Numbered from the stretch's first letter, positions 48,942 to 57,840 are shown. The stretch is 64,000 nucleotides of DNA from Diaminobutyricimonas sp. LJ205 (GCF_009755725.1 NZ_CP046619.1:1364001-1428000), one strand, 5' to 3'. The notes: a model not told the origin generated them from the letters alone. Numbers and translations: made by a program.

Positions 48942-50391
48942 TCCGAAGGGCTTCCTCAAGACGACCGAACGCGAACTCCCTGCCCGCCGACCCGTCTCCG
49001 TACGGTTGATGGACTGGAAGGAAGTGTACGAACAGGGCGACCCCAGCCAGCTGCGCCGCCAGGCCGGCCGGTGCATGGACTGCGGTGTCCCGTTCTGCCA
49101 CCAGGGCTGCCCGCTCGGCAACCTGATTCCGGAGTGGAACGACCTGATGTACCGCGGCGAAGGCCGCGAGGCGATCGAGCGGCTGCACGCCACGAACAAC
49201 TTCCCGGAGTTCACCGGACGGTTGTGCCCGGCGCCGTGTGAGGCGAGCTGCGTGCTCGGTATCAACCAGCCGCCGGTGACCATCAAGCAGGTCGAGGTGT
49301 CGATCATCGACCAGGCCTTCCAGAACGGTTGGGTCACCCCGCATCCGCCGGAGCGACTGACCGGCAAGACCGTCGCCGTGGTCGGCTCCGGCCCCGCCGG
49401 CCTGGCCGCCGCGCAACAGCTCACCCGCGCCGGTCACACCGTCGCGGTGTTCGAGCGGGACGACCGGATCGGTGGGCTGCTGCGGTACGGCATCCCGGAC
49501 TTCAAGATGGAGAAGAAGCAGATCGAGGCGCGCCTGACGCAGATGCAGGCCGAGGGCACCCGCTTCCGCGCGGGGGTCGAGATCGGCGTCGACATCAGCT
49601 GGGCCGACCTCAAGCAGCGCTACGACGCCGTGGTGGTCGCCACCGGTTCCACCGTGCCGCGGGATCTGCCGATCCCCGGGCGTGACCTGCTCGGCGTGCA
49701 CTTCGCCATGGACTACCTGGTCGCGCAGAACAAGGTCATCGCGGGCGATGACGTGGTCGACCAGATCAGCGCGGAGGGCAAGCACGTGGTGGTCCTCGGC
49801 GGCGGCGACACCGGAGCGGACTGCATCGGCACCGCCCACCGGCAGCACGCGCTGAGCGTCACCAACCTGGCGATCGGCAAGCAGCCGCCCGCAGAGCGCG
49901 ATGCCAGCCAGCCGTGGCCGACCTTCCCGAACCTGTTCGAGGTGCAGAGCGCCCACGAAGAGGGCGGCGAACGGGTCTACCTGGCCTCCACGGTGGAGTT
50001 CTTGAGCAACGAAGCCGGCGAGGTGCGGGCCATCCGCGTCGCCGAGACCGAATACCTCGACGGCCGCCGGGTGCCGAAGTCGGGCACCGAACGCGAGATC
50101 CCCGCCGACCTGGTGCTGCTCGCCCTCGGGTTCACCGGCCCGGAGCGCGAACACCTCGACGAGGACCTCGGCCTCCCGTTCGACCAGCGCGGCAATCTTC
50201 AGCGAGACGGCCAGTACCAGACCAACGAGCCCGGCGTCTTTGTCGCCGGTGACGCGGGCCGCGGCCAATCGCTCATCGTCTGGGCTATCGCTGAGGGACG
50301 GGCGGCGGCGGCCGCAGTTGATCGGTACCTTGAAGGGGAGACGCAATTGCCTTCCCCGGTGAGACCAACCGATCAGGCAATCGCCGTCTGA
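48934..50391 (+). CDS. gltD: Glutamate synthase small subunit
   Basis: GltD is the NADPH-dependent electron donor of glutamate synthase. The 485-residue product has N-terminal 4Fe-4S cysteines ([16 protein letters not shown] and [12 protein letters not shown]), an FAD-binding [13 protein letters not shown] and an NADPH-binding [13 protein letters not shown]. The GTG at 48934 lies within the end of gltB, so the subunits are coupled. The conserved C-terminal FAD segment [19 protein letters not shown] is intact. Confidence 0.97.
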   Translation: MADPKGFLKTTERELPARRPVSVRLMDWKEVYEQGDPSQLRRQAGRCMDCGVPFCHQGCPLGNLIPEWNDLMYRGEGREAIERLHATNNFPEFTGRLCPAPCEASCVLGINQPPVTIKQVEVSIIDQAFQNGWVTPHPPERLTGKTVAVVGSGPAGLAAAQQLTRAGHTVAVFERDDRIGGLLRYGIPDFKMEKKQIEARLTQMQAEGTRFRAGVEIGVDISWADLKQRYDAVVVATGSTVPRDLPIPGRDLLGVHFAMDYLVAQNKVIAGDDVVDQISAEGKHVVVLGGGDTGADCIGTAHRQHALSVTNLAIGKQPPAERDASQPWPTFPNLFEVQSAHEEGGERVYLASTVEFLSNEAGEVRAIRVAETEYLDGRRVPKSGTEREIPADLVLLALGFTGPEREHLDEDLGLPFDQRGNLQRDGQYQTNEPGVFVAGDAGRGQSLIVWAIAEGRAAAAAVDRYLEGETQLPSPVRPTDQAIAV

Positions 50392-50432
50392 GCAACACCA
50401 TCTACCACCATCACCACCACTGTTAGGAACTC

Positions 50433-51899
50433 ATGAGACGAGCGAAAATCGTCGCGACGCTGGGGCCTGCAACCTCCAGTTATGAAGACATCCGGGCCAT
50501 TCTTGAAGCCGGTGTCGACGTCGCGCGAATGAACCTCAGCCACGGCACATACGCCGTGCACGAAGAGGTCTACGCCAACGTGCGTAAGGCCGCCGAAGAC
50601 CTGGAGCGGCCGACCGCCGTCCTGGTCGACCTGCAGGGCCCGAAGATCCGGCTGGGCAAGTTCGAGGACGGCCCGCACGAGCTCGCCGTCGGCGACATCT
50701 TCAAGATCACGATCGAGGATGTCCCGGGAACCAAGGAAATCGTCTCGACGACGTTCAAGGGTCTGCCTCAGGATGTGAAGCCCGGCGACTTCCTGCTGAT
50801 CGATGACGGCAAGGTCAAGGTGCGAGTCATCGAGACCGACGGCGTAGTCGTCACCACGAGCGTCGTGGTGGCCGGTGCCGTGTCGAACAACAAGGGCATC
50901 AACCTGCCCGGCGTCGCGGTCAACGTGCCCGCGCTGTCGGGCAAGGACGAGGACGACCTGCGCTGGGGCCTGAAGCTCGGCGCCGACTACATCGCCCTCT
51001 CGTTCGTGCGGAGCGCCGAGGATGTCACCCGGGTGCACGAGATCATGCGCGAGGAGAATCGCAAGATCCCCGTCATCGCGAAGATCGAGAAGCCGCAGGC
51101 GGTCGACAACCTCGAAGAGATCATCGACGCGTTCGACGGCATCATGGTCGCCCGCGGCGACCTGGGCGTCGAACTGCCCCTCGAAGCGGTGCCGATCGTT
51201 CAGAAGCGGGCAGTCGAACTGTGCCGCCGGATGGCGAAGCCGGTGATCGTGGCCACCCAGATGCTCGAGTCGATGATCGCCAACCCGATCCCGACCCGCG
51301 CGGAAACCTCCGACGTCGCGAACGCCGTGCTGGACGGCGCGGATGCCGTGATGCTGAGTGGTGAGACGAGTGTCGGCGCGTACCCGGTGATCACGGTGCA
51401 GACCATGGCCCGCATCGTCGCCTCGACCGAGGAGCACGGCCTCGAGCGCATCCTGCCGCTTGGCACCAAGCCGCGCACCCAGGGTGGCGCGATCACGCTC
51501 GCCGCCGCCGAGGTTGCCGACTTCGTCGGCGCCAAGTACCTGTGCGTATTCACCGAGTCGGGCGACTCGGCCCGGCGGATGTCGAGGCTGCGGTCCTCGA
51601 TCCCGATGAAGGCGTTCACGCCCGACGCCGGAATCCGGCGGCGGATGTCGCTGACCTGGGGCATCGAGGCCTTCCTCGTTGACCGGGTCAAGCACACCGA
51701 CTACATGTTCAAGCAGGTCGACGAGATCCTGCTCGGCAAGGGCCTCGCCGAGGAAGGTGACAGTGTGGTGGTGATCTCCGGATCGCCTCCAGGCATCAGC
51801 GGCTCGACGAACGACGTGCGGGTGCACCGCGTCGGCGATGCCGTGAACGCGGCCGCGCCGGTCTGGGCCGAAACCGAAGCAGCCAAGCACGAGGTTTAG
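50433..51899 (+). CDS. pyk: Pyruvate kinase
   Basis: Pyk converts phosphoenolpyruvate and ADP to pyruvate and ATP. The 488-residue product begins RRAKIVATLGPATSS. It has MNLSHG, the active-site signature IPVIAKIEKPQAV, MVARGDLGVELP and ATQMLESMIANP, and a C-terminal allosteric domain. The ATG at 50433 has a TTAGGAAC site. It ends only 2 bases before the convergent PPOX gene. Confidence 0.98.
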   Translation: MRRAKIVATLGPATSSYEDIRAILEAGVDVARMNLSHGTYAVHEEVYANVRKAAEDLERPTAVLVDLQGPKIRLGKFEDGPHELAVGDIFKITIEDVPGTKEIVSTTFKGLPQDVKPGDFLLIDDGKVKVRVIETDGVVVTTSVVVAGAVSNNKGINLPGVAVNVPALSGKDEDDLRWGLKLGADYIALSFVRSAEDVTRVHEIMREENRKIPVIAKIEKPQAVDNLEEIIDAFDGIMVARGDLGVELPLEAVPIVQKRAVELCRRMAKPVIVATQMLESMIANPIPTRAETSDVANAVLDGADAVMLSGETSVGAYPVITVQTMARIVASTEEHGLERILPLGTKPRTQGGAITLAAAEVADFVGAKYLCVFTESGDSARRMSRLRSSIPMKAFTPDAGIRRRMSLTWGIEAFLVDRVKHTDYMFKQVDEILLGKGLAEEGDSVVVISGSPPGISGSTNDVRVHRVGDAVNAAAPVWAETEAAKHEV

Positions 51900-51901
51900 G
51901 G

Positions 51902-52336
51902 CTAGAAACCGCGCAGCTTTTCAACGCGCACGCGAATGACCTCCGAGTAGTCCGAATGGAACTGCTCGGAGGTCATTCCCAATTCACGGATGTCGCCGGC
52001 GTACTTCGCGTCGTAACGGCCGAGTTCCTCGGCGGTGAAGCCTGACTCGTCATGCGTCGCCGCCCCCGTCAGCACGACGACGTCGCCACCGGACCGTGTC
52101 GCGTTCAGATTGAGCGCCACCCGCGGCCGGGAGGCAACGTTCCGCAGCTTCGCCGTCGACGGCTGGCTGGCGATCAGCACCTCGGTTCCGCTCGCGGCCT
52201 CGACAGCGAGGAACCACACCGGCGTCGGTTGCGGGGTGCCGTGCCTGTCAACGGTGGTCAACCAGAGAACTGGCTCTTCGGCGAGCCGGGACTGCACCCG
52301 GGTTCCGAATTCGGTGCTGGGGTCGATCGCGAGCAT
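51902..52336 (-). CDS. PPOX-class F420-dependent oxidoreductase family protein
   Basis: The 144-residue product has the split beta-barrel of the pyridoxamine-phosphate-oxidase-like superfamily: VLWLTTVDRHGTPQPTPVWF, then LIASQPSTAKLRNVASRPRVAL, and a C-terminal RVRVEKLRGF. This pattern fits a TIGR03667-like, mycobacterial Rv3369-type F420-dependent subgroup. The exact substrate is unknown. The ATG at 52336 has a GAAAGG site. It converges on pyk with a 2-bp gap. Confidence 0.85.
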   Translation of the reverse strand: MLAIDPSTEFGTRVQSRLAEEPVLWLTTVDRHGTPQPTPVWFLAVEAASGTEVLIASQPSTAKLRNVASRPRVALNLNATRSGGDVVVLTGAATHDESGFTAEELGRYDAKYAGDIRELGMTSEQFHSDYSEVIRVRVEKLRGF

Positions 52337-52448
52337 GGCGGCCTTTCGTCGTTGAACCGGTCACGGCCGGCTATTGCGCAGCTGAGCTTGTTGTCGGCAA
52401 CCGGGTATCGGCATCCGCTATTCCGCGCTCCTCACAGACAGCGGCGAT

Positions 52449-52454
52449 TAGGCT
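52449..52454 (+). promoter_or_regulatory. Putative -10 box of rhodanese gene, leaderless
   Basis: TAGGCT ends 8 bases before the ATG at 52463. No Shine-Dalgarno sequence is present. Confidence 0.5.
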
Positions 52455-52462
52455 CTTTGTCG

Positions 52463-52765
52463 ATGAATGAAATCACCGTGACAGACCTGGCGGCACTCGG
52501 CTCCGCCGCGACGATCGTTGACGTGCGTGAGCAGTCCGAGTTCGACGAGGTGCACGTGGATGCCGTCACCTTCATCCCGATGAGCCAAATCGAGAGCCGC
52601 ATCGAGGAACTCCCGCACGACGAGACCCTGTATGTGCTGTGCCGGTCGGGTGCGCGCAGCGCCCGGGTCGCCGCTTACCTCGAACACAACGGCTACGACG
52701 CGGTCAACGTCGCCGGTGGAATCATGGAGTGGGAAGCATCCGGGCTCCCCGTAGTCCGCAGCTGA
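52463..52765 (+). CDS. Single-domain rhodanese-like sulfurtransferase
   Basis: The 100-residue single rhodanese domain has the opening VTDLAALGSAATIVDVREQS and the active-site loop YVLCRSGARSARVA, with the catalytic cysteine at about residue 65. Such proteins carry persulfide sulfur, and the acceptor is not indicated. I took the ATG at 52463 because the domain is complete from there, a TAGGCT -10 box sits at the right place, and the upstream frame overlaps the divergent gene. It converges on the 2'-5' ligase gene. Confidence 0.88.
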   Translation: MNEITVTDLAALGSAATIVDVREQSEFDEVHVDAVTFIPMSQIESRIEELPHDETLYVLCRSGARSARVAAYLEHNGYDAVNVAGGIMEWEASGLPVVRS

Positions 52766-52769
52766 AATC

Positions 52770-53252
52770 TCAAATGCGAGGCAGGTCGTGCACCGCGAGC
52801 ACGGACCGGCCACGCGGATCCGACCGCGGCGACATGTCGACCACGGCGAGCTGCTCCAGCAGCATCCGATCGCCGGCGAGCACTCGTCCGTGAGCCTTGA
52901 CGGTCACATGCGGGCGGAACCCGGTGCCGCGGAACGCTGGCTCATCCGGCGACGCCGCATACGGACGCACCGCGTCAACAAGGGTGCGGTGCAGCGTGTC
53001 GAGTGCGCCGTTGGGCACCAGGACGGTCACCGGCACGTCATGCCTGCGGCCGAACAGCTCGTCGTGGCCGGCAACCGCGCGGATGGCCTGCTGACCGTCC
53101 GTTGTCCTGCTGATCACCGTGGCCACCTCGTCGGGGGAGGCGTGCGTCGTGAACGGCGCCAGCACCGTCACGTGCAGCGGCCAGTGGTGCACAGCGAACC
53201 GCTGGCCGATGCGTAACGGCTCCAGCGGGAGCACGACGACCAGTCGAGCCAT
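52770..53252 (-). CDS. 2'-5' RNA ligase superfamily protein
   Basis: The 160-residue product belongs to the two-histidine (2H) phosphoesterase superfamily. Both HxT motifs are visible: LHVTVLAP near residue 27 and PHVTVKAHG near residue 113. Family members ligate RNA ends or hydrolyse cyclic phosphodiesters, and the present substrate is unknown. It starts at the ATG at 53252. tRNA-Leu lies upstream on the same strand, separated by a large inverted repeat. Confidence 0.8.
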   Translation of the reverse strand: MARLVVVLPLEPLRIGQRFAVHHWPLHVTVLAPFTTHASPDEVATVISRTTDGQQAIRAVAGHDELFGRRHDVPVTVLVPNGALDTLHRTLVDAVRPYAASPDEPAFRGTGFRPHVTVKAHGRVLAGDRMLLEQLAVVDMSPRSDPRGRSVLAVHDLPRI

Positions 53253-53302
53253 GCGTCCGAGTCTAAAAGCAGCGCGCCCCGATGATCCCGCAGGGGAAGC
53301 CG

Positions 53303-53366
53303 GGCGCTAGCGTTTCGGCCCCGCGCTACTGGAACTTCACTGGCGCGAGGCCGGACCGCTAGCGCC
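53303..53366. repeat. Long imperfect hairpin 3' of tRNA-Leu
   Basis: A perfect 10-bp inverted repeat (GGCGCTAGCG 53303-53312, CGCTAGCGCC 53357-53366) brackets a second set of arms (CGGCC with GGCCG, and GCGC with GCGC). The whole can fold into one 64-base hairpin. It lies 21 bases after the tRNA 3' end on the minus strand and may terminate or help process that transcript. Confidence 0.65.
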
Positions 53367-53386
53367 AGGGGGAAACTGAGGAAAAG

Positions 53387-53467
53387 TACCGGTGGTGGGA
53401 CTCGAACCCACACGTCTTTCGACAAAGCATTTTGAGTGCTCCGCGTCTGCCATTCCGCCACACCGGC
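53387..53467 (-). tRNA. tRNA-Leu (anticodon CAA)
   Basis: Read on the minus strand, acceptor arm GCCGGTG pairs with CACCGGT. The anticodon loop CTCAAAA carries CAA (reads UUG), closed by GAGCA/TGCTT. The T arm is GTGGGTTCGAGTCCCAC. A short variable arm (GTCGAAAGAC) marks it as a class II tRNA, as expected for leucine. The 3' CCA is not encoded, and CTTTTCC follows. Confidence 0.93.
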
Positions 53468-53493
53468 TAGTAACAACGAGGGAAACAATACCG

Positions 53494-53499
53494 TAGGCT
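53494..53499 (+). promoter_or_regulatory. Putative -10 box of pdtaR-like gene, leaderless
   Basis: TAGGCT ends 7 bases before the GTG at 53507. No ribosome-binding site is visible between them. Confidence 0.5.
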
Positions 53500-53506
53500 C
53501 TTATCC

Positions 53507-54115
53507 GTGAACGACCAGGAAACACCTTCTACCACCGCACCCCGCCGCGTCGTCGTGGCCGAAGACGAATCGCTGATCCGCCTCGACATTGTCGAGACGC
53601 TTCGTGACAACGGATTCGAGGTGGTTGGTGAAGCCGGAGACGGCGAGACCGCGGTCGCCCTGGCGACCGAGCTCCGCCCCGACCTGGTCATCATGGACGT
53701 CAAGATGCCGCAGCTCGACGGCATCTCCGCGGCCGAGCGACTGTCGAAGAACCACATCGCCCCGGTCGTGCTGCTCACGGCGTTCAGCCAGAAGGAACTC
53801 GTCGAGCGCGCCAGCGAGGCCGGCGCTCTCGCCTACGTGGTGAAGCCGTTCACCCCGAACGACCTGCTGCCGGCGATCGAGATCGCGCTCAGCCGCTACC
53901 AGCAGATCATCACCCTCGAGGCCGAAGTCGCCGACATGGTCGAGCGCTTCGAGACCCGCAAGCTCGTCGACCGGGCCAAGGGCCTGCTGAACGAGAAGAT
54001 GGGCCTCACCGAGCCCGAGTCGTTCCGCTGGATCCAGAAGGCGTCGATGGACCGTCGCCTCACCATGCACGATGTCGCCCAGGCGATCATCGAGCAGCTC
54101 AGCGCCAAGAAGTAG
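53507..54115 (+). CDS. pdtaR: ANTAR-domain response regulator, PdtaR-like
   Basis: The 202-residue product has a receiver domain (RRVVVAEDESLIRLDIVETL, phosphorylation site in VIMDVKMPQLDG, TAFSQKELV, YVVKPFTPNDLL) and a C-terminal ANTAR RNA-binding domain (about 135-195: RAKGLLNEKMGLTEPESFRW and DVAQAIIEQL). When phosphorylated, ANTAR proteins bind paired hairpins in leader RNAs and prevent termination. It matches M. tuberculosis PdtaR in domain order and in its position between pyk and polA. The partner kinase PdtaS is not in the window. The start is the GTG at 53507. Confidence 0.93.
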   Translation: MNDQETPSTTAPRRVVVAEDESLIRLDIVETLRDNGFEVVGEAGDGETAVALATELRPDLVIMDVKMPQLDGISAAERLSKNHIAPVVLLTAFSQKELVERASEAGALAYVVKPFTPNDLLPAIEIALSRYQQIITLEAEVADMVERFETRKLVDRAKGLLNEKMGLTEPESFRWIQKASMDRRLTMHDVAQAIIEQLSAKK

Positions 54116-54620
54116 GTCGCGAGCCGTACGAAGCGGCTTGTTTCCGCACGAGACGGAACTCAGTTCCTCCGAATGCTTGCGTCTGCATTCATCGGAATGA
54201 CGGATGTTTCACCCGATCAGCGCGGGATGAGTCAGTTTCCCGCACCGGAGCGGCAGTTCCTCCGGCATTCCGGCGCGTCAGCGGTCTTCATTCGGTGAAG
54301 TTCGATCACGCCGTGTAACTCACAGCCGCGCGCGCGGCGGGACGTTGCATGCGGCATCGGCTGGCCGGGTCGGCGCGCCCCAAAGTTACGACAGCGGCTG
54401 AACGTTCACCCGCTCGAGCAACTTTCAGCGGCGCGACTGCGCGACGCTCACCCGTGATGCAACTTTGGACCGCGCGCGCGTCGGTGGTTCGCATCCGCCC
54501 CGCCGCTACCGAAGCGGGTTTCGATGCGCGGCGCTGATTCCTCGTACCGGAGGGGTCGCTTCGCAACCGCTCTCATGCACGACCGCTTCGCGCTCGTGCT
54601 ACTCATCCAGCGGGTTCGGG
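54116..54620. other. 505-bp gene-free segment with repeats
   Basis: This is the only stretch above 300 bases without a supported gene. It contains a small hairpin (GGAAC/GTTCC near 54157-54169), an 11-bp direct repeat CAGTTCCTCCG (54161-54171 and 54254-54264), and an 89-bp element bounded by an 8-bp inverted repeat (54380-54468). Short open frames on both strands (for example about 86 codons at 54306-54566, minus) are arginine- and alanine-rich, have no ribosome-binding site, and are not convincing. A small RNA is possible but unproven. Confidence 0.6.
54380..54468. repeat. 89-bp element with terminal inverted repeats and two internal direct repeats
   Basis: The ends are CCAAAGTT (54380-54387) and AACTTTGG (54461-54468), perfect inverted repeats. 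Inside lie two related units, 54392-54425 and 54426-54466. Both begin CAGCGGC, share TCACCCG in the middle and end GCAACTTT. It resembles a decayed miniature element or a structured RNA. There is no coding potential that I trust. Confidence 0.55.
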
Positions 54621-55067
54621 CTAACCGCCGACCGGCTCTGCGCGCTGGTCGCGGAGCACGTTGGTCATCCGCACCGTGGACAGTCGGTTGCCGTCCTCAT
54701 CTCGCACCACGATCTCGTGCGTGGCGAGGGTGCGACCCAGGTTGAGCGCGGTGCACGTGCCGACCACCCAGCCGCTCGTCACTGCCCGGCTATGCGACGC
54801 GTTGATCTCGATCCCCATCGCCACCCGACCCGGACCGGCATGGATGGCCGACGAGATCGACCCCAGCGCCTCACCGAGTACGAGATGCGCACCACCGTGC
54901 AGCAGGCCGACGACCTGGGTGTTGCCCTCAACGGGCATGCGCGCCACGGAATGCGACGCCGACAGCTCCAGAAATTCGATGCCCATCTTGCGGGTGAGTG
55001 CCCCGCCGCCGGAGGCGACCAGACGGTCGACGAGCTCCGGATCGAGGTGGTCGGGGTAGATCGTCAT
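54621..55067 (-). CDS. Hotdog-fold thioesterase, PaaI family
   Basis: The 148-residue product has the PaaI-type hotdog fold: GLLHGGAHLVLGEALGSISS, with the conserved HGG followed by the catalytic acidic residue, and VTSGWVVGTCTALNLGRT later. Such enzymes hydrolyse acyl-CoA thioesters, often aromatic ones. The ATG at 55067 has an AAGGAGA site, so I rejected the longer frame reaching to 55298. It is divergent from polA with a 54-bp gap, and a thioesterase beside polA is common in Actinobacteria. Confidence 0.9.
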   Translation of the reverse strand: MTIYPDHLDPELVDRLVASGGGALTRKMGIEFLELSASHSVARMPVEGNTQVVGLLHGGAHLVLGEALGSISSAIHAGPGRVAMGIEINASHSRAVTSGWVVGTCTALNLGRTLATHEIVVRDEDGNRLSTVRMTNVLRDQRAEPVGG

Positions 55068-55108
55068 CGGTCTCCTTGCGCCTGGCAGGCCGTGTCGCAG
55101 GCCGCCGT

Positions 55109-55114
55109 TAGGCT
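55109..55114 (+). promoter_or_regulatory. Putative -10 box of polA, leaderless
   Basis: TAGGCT ends 7 bases before the GTG at 55122. There is no Shine-Dalgarno sequence. Confidence 0.5.
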
Positions 55115-55121
55115 TGCTGTC

Positions 55122-57800
55122 GTGTCGGATTCCGAAAAGCCTACCCTCCTGCTCATTGACGGCCATTCGCTCGCATTCCGCGCGTTCTATGCCCTCCCGG
55201 TCGACAGTTTTGTGAACCGCGACGGTCAGCACACCAACGCCATCCACGGCTTCATCTCGATGCTGATCCTGCTGCTGCAGAACGAGAAGCCCACCCACCT
55301 GGGCGTCGCCTTCGACATCTCGCGGTACTCATTCCGCAACCGCGAATACCCCGAATACAAGGGCACCCGTGGTGAGACGCCCCCCGAGTTCCGCGGTCAG
55401 GTGCCGCTGCTCGAAGAGGCCCTCGCCGCGATGAACATCACCACGATCACCAAAGAGGACTACGAGGCTGACGACATCCTCGCCACCCTCGCCACCCGCG
55501 GCGCCGCCGACGGCTACAACGTGCTCGTGGTCAGCGGCGACCGCGACACGATCCAGCTGGTGAACGAGAACATCACCCTGCTCTATCCGAACGCGCGTGG
55601 CGTCTCCGAGCTCAAACGCTACGACCGCGACGCGGTGATGGAACGCTACGGAATCGAACCGCACCAGTATCCGGATGTCGCCGCCCTCGTCGGCGAGACC
55701 AGCGACAACCTGATCGGCGTCGACAAGGTCGGCGAGAAGACCGCCGTGAAGTGGATCAAGCAGTACGGCGGCCTGGACGGCATCCTCGAACACGCCGAAG
55801 AGATCAAGGGCGTCGTCGGACAGAACCTGCGCGATCAGAAAGAGAACGCGATCCGCAACCGCCGCCTGAACCGGCTGGTGACCGACGTCGACCTGCCGAT
55901 CGAGCTGCCCAAGCTCGAGCGGCAAGGGATCAACCCCACGGCGGTCAAGGAGATCTTCGATCGCCTGCAGTTCCGCACGCTGCTGGACCGAGTCATGAAG
56001 ATCGCCGCCGAGGAAGGCACCAGCGACGAGGTCGCCGAGATCGCCGCCGTGCTGGAGACCCCGGTCGAGCAGACCGCCCCGGTGATCCGCACCCTGGTCG
56101 ACGAGGAACTCGCCGGCTGGCTGGAGCAGGCCTCCAAGCGCGGCACCGAACCGCTCGCCCTGCACCTCGACACCGGGCCCGGCCATCTGATCGGCTTCGG
56201 AATCGCCTCACTCACGGACTCCGCGTACGTGCCGTGGGCCCCCAACCGGCCCGACTACGCCGCGCTCGAGGAATGGCTCGCGAGCGACTCCCCGAAGCAC
56301 CTGCACAACTCCAAGCAGCAGTTCAAGCTGCTGCAGCGGCTAGGCATCCATCTGGGCGGCATCGCCTTCGACACCGGACTGGCCGGCTGGTTGCTGAAGC
56401 CCAGCGGAAAGACCGAATCGCTGGAGACCCAGGTCTATGAGCACCTCGGCGAGACGCTGCCGCAGTCCGACCCCAACCAGCTGCTTCCGGATGTCGAGGC
56501 CGTGAGCGCCGCCACCGAGGCCTGGTACGTGCACCGCATCACCAACAAACTCGCCGCCCAGCTCGACGAGGGCTCAAGGCGGGTGCTCGATGAGATTGAG
56601 CTGCCGCTGGTGCCGGTGATCGCGGGCATGGAGCTCACCGGCGTGAGTGTCAACGCCGAGGCGCTGGCCGCGCTGAAGGCCGAGCTGGCGACATCCGCCG
56701 CAGACCTGGCGAACCGCGCCTACGCCGAGATCGGCCACGAGGTGAACCTCGGCTCGCCCAAGCAGCTTCAGCAGGTGCTGTTCGAGGAGCTCGGGATGCC
56801 GAAAACCCGCGCCAACAAGACCGGGTACTCAACGGATGCCGCCTCGCTCGCTGATCTGCAGGAGAAGGCACCGCACCCGTTCCTCGACCTGCTGCTGCAG
56901 CACCGCGACGCGTCCAAGCTCGGCCAGATCGTCGAGTCCCTCGAGAAGGGTGTGGCGGACGACGGGCGCATCCACACCACCTACGACCAGACCGGTACCA
57001 GCACCGGCCGGATCTCGTCGAACGACCCGAACTTGCAGAACATCCCGATCAAGACCGAGGTGGGCCGCAAGATTCGCTCGTCGATCCGGCACGGCGCCGA
57101 GTTCGAGACGCTGCTCACCGCGGACTACTCGCAGATCGAGATGCGGATCATGGCGCACCTGTCGGGCGATGAGGGACTGATCACCGCGTTCAACGCGGGG
57201 GAGGACCTGCACCGGTTCGTCGGCGCCCAGGTGTTCGGGGTCGCTCCCGAAGATGTCACCGCGCTCATGCGCACCAAAGTGAAGGCGATGTCGTATGGCC
57301 TCGCCTACGGGCTCAGTGCCTTCGGCCTGTCAAAGCAGCTGCGCATTCCGACGGCCGAGGCGAAGCAGCTGATGGCCGGCTACTTCGAACGGTTCGGCGC
57401 GGTGCGCGACTACCTGCGCAACGTGGTCGAGCAGGCGCGCCTGGACGGCTACACCGAAACCATCTTCGGCCGCAGGCGACCATTCGGCGACCTGCGCTCA
57501 CCGAACCGGGTGCTGCGCGAGAACGCCGAGCGGGCCGCGCTGAACGCCCCGATCCAGGGCTCCGCCGCCGACATCATGAAGCGCGCGATGCTCGACATCG
57601 CCGCCGACATCGACGGGCAGGACCTCGAATCGCGGATGCTGCTGCAGGTGCACGACGAACTGATCTTCGAGGTCGCACTGGGAGAGCTGGACACCATGAC
57701 CGGAATCGTCCGCACGCGCATGGGTGGGGCTGCTGAACTCCTGGTCCCGCTGGATGTGCAGGTCGGCACCGGCGAGAACTGGGACGCCGCCGCGCACTGA
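55122..57800 (+). CDS. polA: DNA polymerase I
   Basis: PolA removes RNA primers and fills gaps. The 892-residue product has an N-terminal 5' nuclease (LLLIDGHSLAFRAFYALP; VVSGDRDTIQLV; GVDKVGEKTA), a middle 3'-5' exonuclease-like domain and a C-terminal polymerase: motif A LTADYSQIEMRI (about residue 665), motif B around KVKAMSYGLAYG, and motif C LLQVHDELIFEV (about 840). The exonuclease domain is degenerate. The DTE of motif I reads LDTGPG, and the later acidic positions are also replaced, so proofreading should be absent, as in mycobacterial Pol I. The GTG at 55122 starts right before the conserved N-terminus; the much longer open frame upstream is antisense to the thioesterase gene. Confidence 0.97.
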   Translation: MSDSEKPTLLLIDGHSLAFRAFYALPVDSFVNRDGQHTNAIHGFISMLILLLQNEKPTHLGVAFDISRYSFRNREYPEYKGTRGETPPEFRGQVPLLEEALAAMNITTITKEDYEADDILATLATRGAADGYNVLVVSGDRDTIQLVNENITLLYPNARGVSELKRYDRDAVMERYGIEPHQYPDVAALVGETSDNLIGVDKVGEKTAVKWIKQYGGLDGILEHAEEIKGVVGQNLRDQKENAIRNRRLNRLVTDVDLPIELPKLERQGINPTAVKEIFDRLQFRTLLDRVMKIAAEEGTSDEVAEIAAVLETPVEQTAPVIRTLVDEELAGWLEQASKRGTEPLALHLDTGPGHLIGFGIASLTDSAYVPWAPNRPDYAALEEWLASDSPKHLHNSKQQFKLLQRLGIHLGGIAFDTGLAGWLLKPSGKTESLETQVYEHLGETLPQSDPNQLLPDVEAVSAATEAWYVHRITNKLAAQLDEGSRRVLDEIELPLVPVIAGMELTGVSVNAEALAALKAELATSAADLANRAYAEIGHEVNLGSPKQLQQVLFEELGMPKTRANKTGYSTDAASLADLQEKAPHPFLDLLLQHRDASKLGQIVESLEKGVADDGRIHTTYDQTGTSTGRISSNDPNLQNIPIKTEVGRKIRSSIRHGAEFETLLTADYSQIEMRIMAHLSGDEGLITAFNAGEDLHRFVGAQVFGVAPEDVTALMRTKVKAMSYGLAYGLSAFGLSKQLRIPTAEAKQLMAGYFERFGAVRDYLRNVVEQARLDGYTETIFGRRRPFGDLRSPNRVLRENAERAALNAPIQGSAADIMKRAMLDIAADIDGQDLESRMLLQVHDELIFEVALGELDTMTGIVRTRMGGAAELLVPLDVQVGTGENWDAAAH

Positions 57801-57840
57801 TCCGCCAGCCTCGCGGCGACGGATTCCAGTGCGCTGGCGC

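Noticed and set aside
53303-53467. Integration site of a genomic island at tRNA-Leu
   Set aside because: No integrase, no duplicated tRNA 3' end and only housekeeping genes on both sides.
54306-54566. 86-codon minus-strand frame in the large gap
   Set aside because: No ribosome-binding site, Ala/Arg-rich composition and overlap with the repeat element. It is probably chance.
54465-55121. 219-codon upstream extension of polA
   Set aside because: It runs antisense through the thioesterase gene, is not PolA-like, and the GTG at 55122 has a well-placed -10 box and starts at the conserved N-terminus.
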